Position numbers and translations under genes: made by a program
Assembly (NCBI GenBank): GCA_036274895.1
Contig: DASUEU010000038.1
Location: 62,001-126,000, forward strand
Source of the DNA: CALMKX01 sp036274895
GTDB lineage: Bacteria; Acidobacteriota; Thermoanaerobaculia; Multivoradales; SZUA-115
Direction of reading: 5' to 3'
DNA: 64,000 bases
Notes under the pieces: model-generated
What the model was told of the DNA's origin: nothing
What the model saw: only the letters and a program-made list of their open reading frames with translations
Databases searched by the model: none
In this document: positions 59,400 to 64,000 of the stretch, piece after piece
Layout: each line of letters starts with the position of its first letter
Position numbering within the stretch: position 1 is the stretch's first letter

Positions 59400-61952
59400 A
59401 TGCGCCGACGCGCACGCACCCTCACGGTGTGGCTCCTGGCGGCGGCAGCGCTTGCCGCCGGCGCCCCCGTGCAGGCCGGAGAGGGCCCGTCCTGGGTCGG
59501 CCTCAGCCTGACCGAGGCCCTGCTGCGGCTCGAGGCCCAGGGCTTGCCGATCGTCTTCACCAGCCAGCTGGTGGGGCCGGAGCTCATGGTGGCGACCGAG
59601 CCGGCCGCGAGCGATCCGCGGCAGCTGCTCGACGAGCTCCTCGCCCCGCACGGCCTGGCCGTCGAGCCAGCCGTGGGCGGCACGCTGGTGGTGGTGCGCC
59701 GGGCGAAGGCGGAGCCGGCGCCCTCGATCCTGGGCACGGTCCGCTCGCAGGAGTCAGGCGAGCCCCTGGCAGCAGTGACGATCCGGCTCGCCGGGAGAGG
59801 CGTCGAGGTGGCGAGCGACGCCCAGGGCCGCTTCGAGCTCGCCGGCCTCGAGCCCGGCATCTATCGCCTCGAAGCCGAGCTGCCGCAGTTCCTCATCCTC
59901 GAGGTCCCGGAGGTCACCGTGGGCCCTGCCGGCCCGGCCCGCTTGGCCCTCTCCCTCCAGCCGATGCCGTTCGTCCACGAGGAGATCGTGGTGCGGCCGA
60001 GCCAGCTACCGTTGCTCGACGCCGAGCCGGCGGCGCCGCTCGCCCTCTCCCGCAGCGACATCGACGCCCTCCCCCACCTGGCCGGCGACCTCTTCCGCGC
60101 CCTGCCCATCCTGCCGGGCATTGCCGCCAACGACGCCACCGCCCAGTTCCACGTCCGCGGCGGCCGCCGGGACGAAGTCCAGATCCTGCTCGACGGCCAG
60201 GAGCTTTACGAGGCCTACCACCTGCCGGACTTCGACCGTGCCCTCTCGGTGGTGGAGCCGAGCGGGCTGGCCAGCGCCAGCCTGTCGACCGGGGTCTTCC
60301 CGGCGGTTTACGGCGACCGCATGAGCGGTGTCCTGGACATGACCACCAGCCTGCCGACCGGCGAGCGGCGCAGCTTCCTGAGCCTCGCCCTGGTCAGCGC
60401 CGCGGCGGGCAGCGGCGGCTCCTTCGACGGCGACCGCGGCAGCTGGCTGCTGTCCGCACGGCGGGGCTCGGTCGACCTCGCGAGCCGTCTGCTGGGTGAC
60501 GAGGATCCCGGCTTCTGGGACCTCTTCGCCAAGCTCGGCTACCGCCCGCGCGAGGGCCAGGACTGGCGCGGCCACCTGCTCCACGCGGCCGACAGCCTCG
60601 ACTTCCGCGAGCGCGTGGGTGACGAGAGCAAGGTCTTCCAGACCGACTACGACAACACCTACGCCTGGCTGACCCATCAGGCGGTGGTGCGGGACCGCTT
60701 CCTGGTCGCCACCAGCGGCTCGTGGAGCGCGCTCGATCGCGAGCGCCTCGGGGCCGAGGACGAGGAGGACCAGGACTTCCAGGTCATCGACCGCCGGGCC
60801 TCGGAAATCCTCGGTCTCACCCACTCCTGGAGCTTCGAGGCCCGCGCTCACCACTCCCTGCGCTGGGGGCTCGAGGCCCGGCGCTACGAGACCGAGTACG
60901 ACTACACGAGCGAGCTCGAGCCCGACTTGGTGCTGATCTCGGAGCTCACCGAGCCTCGAGTGGGCCTCACCCGCTTCGTGGGCGAGGTGCGCGGGGACCA
61001 CCTCGGGCTCCACATCAGTGATCGTTTTTCACCGGTCTCTCGCCTGACCCTCGAGCTGGGGCTGCGCTGGGACCGCCACACCCTGACCGCGCAGAGCCTG
61101 CTCAGCCCGCGGGCTAGCCTCGCCTGGCGGCTCTCCGACTCCGGCGTGCTGCGCGCCTCCTGGGGCCACTTCCACCAGAGCCAGCGTACCTACGAGCTGC
61201 TGGTCGAGGACGGCGAGACCCGCTTCTTCCCCGCCGAACGCTCCGAGCATTGGCTGGTTGGCTGGGAGCAGCTGCTCGGCCGGCGCGAGCGGGCCCCGCT
61301 CTCCGTGCTGCGCGTCGAGGCCTACCGCCGGGAGGTGCGGGACCCGCGACCGCGCTACGAGAACCTGCTCGAGGGGGTCAACCTCTTCCCCGAGGCCGAG
61401 CCGGACCGGGTGCGCATCACGCCCGAGAGCAGCCGGGCCGAGGGTATCGAGCTGGTGCTGCGGGGGGCTGCCGGCAGTCGAACCGACTGGTGGCTCTCCT
61501 ACGCCTGGGCGAAGGCCACGGACCAGATCCGCGGCCGGGAGGTCCGGCGCCAGGTGGACCAGCGCCACACCGTCAACCTCCTGCTCAACACCCGGCTGGG
61601 CGAGCGCTGGAGCCTGAGCCTGGCCTGGCGCTATCACAGCGGCTGGCCGACCACGCCGGTCTCGCTGGAGCGCCGCGAGGACGAGGAGGGGGAGGTCGGG
61701 CTGGTGCCCGTGCTCGGTCCCCTCTACAGCGAGCGGCTGCCGAGCTACCACCGGCTGGACCTGCGGGCGAGCCGGGACTGGCAGCTGCGCGCGAGCAAGC
61801 TGGTCTTCTTCGTGGACCTGCAGAACGTCTACAACCACCGGAACCAGGCCGGCGTCGACCTGGCCGTGGATGAGGATGCCGGCGTGCTCCGCGCCGAAGA
61901 GGAGACCTGGCCCGGCCTCTTCCCCTCGTTGGGGATCCGCTGGGAGTGGTGA
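59400..61952 (+). CDS. STN-domain TonB-dependent receptor (FecA-like transducer)
   Basis: An 850-residue protein. The signal peptide (TVWLLAAAALAAGAPVQAGE) is followed by a Secretin/TonB short N-terminal (STN) signalling domain (about 36-100: LSLTEALLRLEAQGLPIVFT, DPRQLLDELLAPHGLAVEPA). A carboxypeptidase-like domain (about 105-185, ILGTVRSQESGEPLAAVTIR), plug (about 200-330, GDLFRALPILPGIAANDATA, FHVRGGRRDEVQILLDGQEL) and barrel (to SLGIRWEW) follow. STN receptors relay ligand binding to a FecR-type anti-sigma factor. The genes for one such factor and an ECF sigma lie just beyond, on the opposite strand, converging. Ligand unknown. Confidence 0.88.
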   Translation: MRRRARTLTVWLLAAAALAAGAPVQAGEGPSWVGLSLTEALLRLEAQGLPIVFTSQLVGPELMVATEPAASDPRQLLDELLAPHGLAVEPAVGGTLVVVRRAKAEPAPSILGTVRSQESGEPLAAVTIRLAGRGVEVASDAQGRFELAGLEPGIYRLEAELPQFLILEVPEVTVGPAGPARLALSLQPMPFVHEEIVVRPSQLPLLDAEPAAPLALSRSDIDALPHLAGDLFRALPILPGIAANDATAQFHVRGGRRDEVQILLDGQELYEAYHLPDFDRALSVVEPSGLASASLSTGVFPAVYGDRMSGVLDMTTSLPTGERRSFLSLALVSAAAGSGGSFDGDRGSWLLSARRGSVDLASRLLGDEDPGFWDLFAKLGYRPREGQDWRGHLLHAADSLDFRERVGDESKVFQTDYDNTYAWLTHQAVVRDRFLVATSGSWSALDRERLGAEDEEDQDFQVIDRRASEILGLTHSWSFEARAHHSLRWGLEARRYETEYDYTSELEPDLVLISELTEPRVGLTRFVGEVRGDHLGLHISDRFSPVSRLTLELGLRWDRHTLTAQSLLSPRASLAWRLSDSGVLRASWGHFHQSQRTYELLVEDGETRFFPAERSEHWLVGWEQLLGRRERAPLSVLRVEAYRREVRDPRPRYENLLEGVNLFPEAEPDRVRITPESSRAEGIELVLRGAAGSRTDWWLSYAWAKATDQIRGREVRRQVDQRHTVNLLLNTRLGERWSLSLAWRYHSGWPTTPVSLERREDEEGEVGLVPVLGPLYSERLPSYHRLDLRASRDWQLRASKLVFFVDLQNVYNHRNQAGVDLAVDEDAGVLRAEEETWPGLFPSLGIRWEW

Positions 61953-61961
61953 AGGGCTGTC

Positions 61962-61981
61962 ATTCCCGCGAAAACGGGAAT
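61962..61981. repeat. REP-like hairpin ATTCCCG-cgaaaa-CGGGAAT
   Basis: A perfect 7-bp stem 9 nt after the receptor stop; member of the widespread ATTCCCGCGAAAGCGGGAAT family. It may also aid termination. Confidence 0.75.
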
Positions 61982-61987
61982 CCAGGG

Positions 61988-62082
61988 CGTAGGCTGGGTT
62001 AGCCGTCTGCGGCGTAACCCAGATCGGCGCCGTGGCAATGGCGCTGGGTTACGGCTCGCGGACTCGCCTAACCCAGCCTACG
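61988..62082. repeat. BIME-like pair of GTAGGCTGGGTTAG REP units
   Basis: Outer arms 61988-62002 and 62068-62082 are perfect 15-bp inverted repeats (cgtaggctgggttag). Each half also folds alone: CTGGGTTA...TAACCCAG at 61995-62022, and CTGGGTTA...TAACCCAG at 62044-62076. Two REP units facing each other separate the convergent receptor and FecR-like genes. This family is known from other bacteria and is usually served by its own RAYT, which is not in the window. Confidence 0.85.
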
Positions 62083-62097
62083 TTCCCAAGCGGAGCC

Positions 62098-63189
62098 TCA
62101 GGGGGAGCTCGGGGCGTCGATCCGCGAGATCACCAGCGCGCCGTCGACGACCTCGCCCCTGAGACCGGCTCCCGCCAGCACCACGTCCGGAACCTGGTCG
62201 GGCCGCAGGGGGCCGAGATCACCGTGGACCACGATCGACCTGGCCGAGGCGGCCAGCCCCTCGTCCGCGAAGTCAATGCGCCAGCCGGTCTCCCGCGCCA
62301 CGGCCTCCAGCAGCTGCCCGAGCGTCCGACCCTCGCTGGCGAGGGGTGGCGCCGCCGCGAGCACCCAATCCCAGGGTGTGCCATGACCGATCACCGATCC
62401 GCGGGCCACCGAGCCATCCGAGCGCAGGGTCAGCTCCTGCCCTGCCGTGGCCGACCGAGAGCCCCCCCCTGCCTCGAGCCGCACCTCCCCCTCGCGCACC
62501 CTCACTCTCATCTCGCTCTCGCCCGTCCCCCCTTCGCCCGCCAGCAACCGCACCTCGAACTGGGTGCCCACCTCGCGCACCTCCCCCAGGGGCGTCACCA
62601 CCACCACCCCGGCCCGGTGGTCCAGGCCACCCGAGTCCAGATACACGGCACCGCGCTCGAGCCGCACCCGGTTGGCCGTCTCCAGGCAGACCCGGGTTGC
62701 TCCGTCCAGCCGCAGGGAGGTGCCGGACGAGAGTCGCAGGGCCGCCACGCCGGGCCCTTCCGCGCCGTCCACCGAGGTCTCGAGCCAGGCTCCCGCCGGG
62801 ATCTCGGACCCCACCCCGAAGTGGCTGGCACCTCGGGCGGCGCTCGTGGCGAGCCCTCCCCGCAGGCTCTCCACCCGCGCCACCACGCTCGGGGCAGGCA
62901 CCACGGGGCCCCGGCTCAGCCACCAGGCAGCCCCGAGGACCAGTGCCAGAGTGGCCGCCAGGGCCAGGAGTGACCGCGGCAGCCGAGCCCTGCGCGCGGG
63001 CGCCGGCGGCCGGGTCCGCTCCCCCACCTGCAGCTGCCAGGCAGCGCGGAAGGCGGCCTTGATCTGCGCCAGATCCTCGGCGGGAACTTCGTCGCGCGGA
63101 CCGGCGGCGACCAGCAGACGGCTCACCTCCCGCTCCTCTCCGACCTCGTCGGCGGCACGTTCGGCCTCAGGGCCTTCGGGTTCGCTCAT
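62098..63189 (-). CDS. FecR-like anti-sigma factor with C-terminal STN-like domain
   Basis: A 363-residue protein. The cytoplasmic N terminus (1-70) should bind the sigma factor; one TM helix (72-91, RSLLALAATLALVLGAAWWL) is followed by a periplasmic FecR beta-domain (about 100-260: LRLDGATRVCLETANRVRLE, RGAVYLDSGG, VTPLGEVREVGTQFEVRLL). The last 75 residues (GRTLGQLLEAVARETGWRID, ARSIVVHGDLGPLRPDQVPD) look like an STN domain, matching the domain at the receptor N terminus. Residues 118-127 (AARGASHFGV) are encoded by an F2 half-element. The ATG overlaps the sigma-factor stop by 4 nt. Confidence 0.85.
   Translation of the reverse strand: MSEPEGPEAERAADEVGEEREVSRLLVAAGPRDEVPAEDLAQIKAAFRAAWQLQVGERTRPPAPARRARLPRSLLALAATLALVLGAAWWLSRGPVVPAPSVVARVESLRGGLATSAARGASHFGVGSEIPAGAWLETSVDGAEGPGVAALRLSSGTSLRLDGATRVCLETANRVRLERGAVYLDSGGLDHRAGVVVVTPLGEVREVGTQFEVRLLAGEGGTGESEMRVRVREGEVRLEAGGGSRSATAGQELTLRSDGSVARGSVIGHGTPWDWVLAAAPPLASEGRTLGQLLEAVARETGWRIDFADEGLAASARSIVVHGDLGPLRPDQVPDVVLAGAGLRGEVVDGALVISRIDAPSSP
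62814..62837 (-). repeat. F2 half-element translated within the FecR-like gene
   Basis: On the minus strand it contains GAGG then TGCCAGCCACTTCGGGG, matching the left arm of F2 palindrome C. It is the only F1/F2 single copy in the window that points in the minus direction. It is read as Arg-Gly-Ala-Ser-His-Phe-Gly. Confidence 0.8.
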
Positions 63190-63830
63190 GGCGTCTCCCC
63201 CCTCATGACCTGGAGCGCGGGACCCGCGGCTCTCCGGCTCAGACGTTCGTATCCCTCCCGGAAGGCCCGTCGCGCCCGGCTGAGCAGCGACTCGGCGGCC
63301 TTGCCCCCGAGTTGGAGGCGGGCCGCGATCTCCTCCACCGAAGCCCGTTCCAGGTACTTCCATTCCAAGGCCCGGGCATAGCGCGGCGGCAACGAGTCGA
63401 GGGCGCGGTGCACCCGCCCGGCTTCCTCCCGGCGCAGCAGGCTCCCCTCGGGGAGCTCCCCCGGCGCCGGCAGCGGCAAGGCGGGCCGCTCGTCGTCGCC
63501 ATCGTCCAAGGCCAGCAGGGGCGGCTGCCGGCCCAGCCCCCGGAAGTGCATGCGCACCTCGTTGCGGCAGCAGGCGCAGAGCCAGGCCGCGAGCGGCGCC
63601 TCGCCACGGAAGCTCGCGAGCTTGCCGAGGGCCTTGCAGACCGTCGTCTGGACGATCTCTCTCGCCAGCTCGCGGTCCCCTCGCAGCCGCCCCAGGGCGA
63701 AGCGGTAGAGGCCCGGGAAGTACTCGTCCGCGAAGGTCTCCATGGCCCGAGCGTCGCCGGCCAGCATGCGCTCGACCAGGAGCCGCTCCTCTCGCCTCGC
63801 GTCGGCGTCACCGTCGGTCGCGGTCATCAT
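63186..63830 (-). CDS. ECF-type RNA polymerase sigma factor
   Basis: A 214-residue protein with sigma-70 region 2 (about 22-90: DEYFPGLYRFALGRLRGDRE, AREIVQTTVCKALGKLASFR) and region 4 (about 140-200: VHRALDSLPPRYARALEWKY, ASVEEIAARLQLGGKAAESL). It is translated just upstream of, and overlaps by 4 nt, the FecR-like gene, so the pair forms a sigma/anti-sigma unit of cell-surface signalling. The start is one of two adjacent ATGs (63830, 63827); the longer open frame upstream is not supported by a ribosome-binding site. A TTATCCT about 140 nt upstream (63964-63970) is a possible -10. Confidence 0.9.
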   Translation of the reverse strand: MMTATDGDADARREERLLVERMLAGDARAMETFADEYFPGLYRFALGRLRGDRELAREIVQTTVCKALGKLASFRGEAPLAAWLCACCRNEVRMHFRGLGRQPPLLALDDGDDERPALPLPAPGELPEGSLLRREEAGRVHRALDSLPPRYARALEWKYLERASVEEIAARLQLGGKAAESLLSRARRAFREGYERLSRRAAGPALQVMRGETP

Positions 63831-64000
63831 CGCCCTCGGAAGAGAGAGATGCCGGTGGCGGCTCTTTCCTTCGCAGCCCGCCGTGGGAGGGGGCGCAGCC
63901 ACGAGCGCTCGACCCTGGCTCTGGCTTCCGACACCGCAGCGACCGCCTTTCTCGATTTTGGCGTTAGGATAAGCGACAAATCGAACGAACCGTAGTGCCT

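Overview
The window is about 64 kb of GC-rich bacterial chromosome, densely packed with genes. It has no rRNA, tRNA, CRISPR array, plasmid or phage genes that I can recognise. The gene content suggests an aerobic, diderm member of the Acidobacteriota (possibly Thermoanaerobaculia/Holophagae-like). The supporting features are a MacB-type orphan permease with paired FtsX domains, three TonB-dependent receptors carrying carboxypeptidase-like N-terminal domains, DWPQWRGP-type PQQ-propeller proteins, a serine/threonine kinase fused to TPRs, and many secreted repeat proteins. This assignment is inference from families, not a database result.

Layout: 1-3.0 kb holds the end of feoB, a small Cys-rich FeoB partner and a PQQ-propeller protein. 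3.0-5.7 kb (minus) holds pheA preceded by what looks like a complete phenylalanine attenuator (leader peptide plus mutually exclusive hairpins), a beta-carbonic anhydrase and a formylglycine-generating-enzyme-like lipoprotein. 5.7-11.3 kb is a divergent ADOP permease / Ser-Thr kinase pair. 11.3-12.8 kb is a lower-GC unknown gene. 12.9-18.1 kb holds an Oar-like TonB receptor, an acyl-CoA synthetase and a small acidic protein. 18.2-20.0 kb holds trpF and a REP-associated tyrosine transposase (RAYT). 20.1-22.7 kb is argGH. 22.8-25.7 kb holds a site-2 protease and ETF-ubiquinone oxidoreductase. 25.7-30.6 kb holds an S41 peptidase, a DTGSG-repeat DUF4097 protein and a DPP-IV peptidase. 30.7-35.7 kb is the yceD-rpmF-plsX-fabD-fabG-acpP-fabF lipid operon without fabH. 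35.9-44.2 kb holds large secreted repeat proteins and a TonB receptor. 44.5-51.5 kb is a glycosyltransferase/membrane operon. 51.7-59.3 kb holds assorted secreted proteins, a GNAT and an archaeal-type ATPase. 59.4-63.8 kb is an ECF sigma / FecR-like / TonB receptor cell-surface-signalling system.

Two things stand out. First, the pheA leader encodes a 42-residue peptide with Phe-Gly-Phe-Ile-Phe near its end, followed by three alternative GC-rich pairings and a U-run terminator, while PheA itself lacks the feedback ACT domain. Second, a 21-nt REP-like element (core TGCCAGGGTTTTCGGCA after a purine-rich tetranucleotide) occurs 14 times. All copies point the same way, one lies 46 nt upstream of the RAYT gene, and two lie inside coding sequences (argH, S41 peptidase). 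Related palindromes (GAGGTGCCAGCC...) cluster at 52-57.5 kb, and a half-copy is translated in the FecR-like gene. Several better-known REP-type families (TTCCCACGCTCTGCGTGGGAA, ATTCCCGCGAAAACGGGAAT, GTAGGCTGGGTTAG, GTAGGGGC) are also present.
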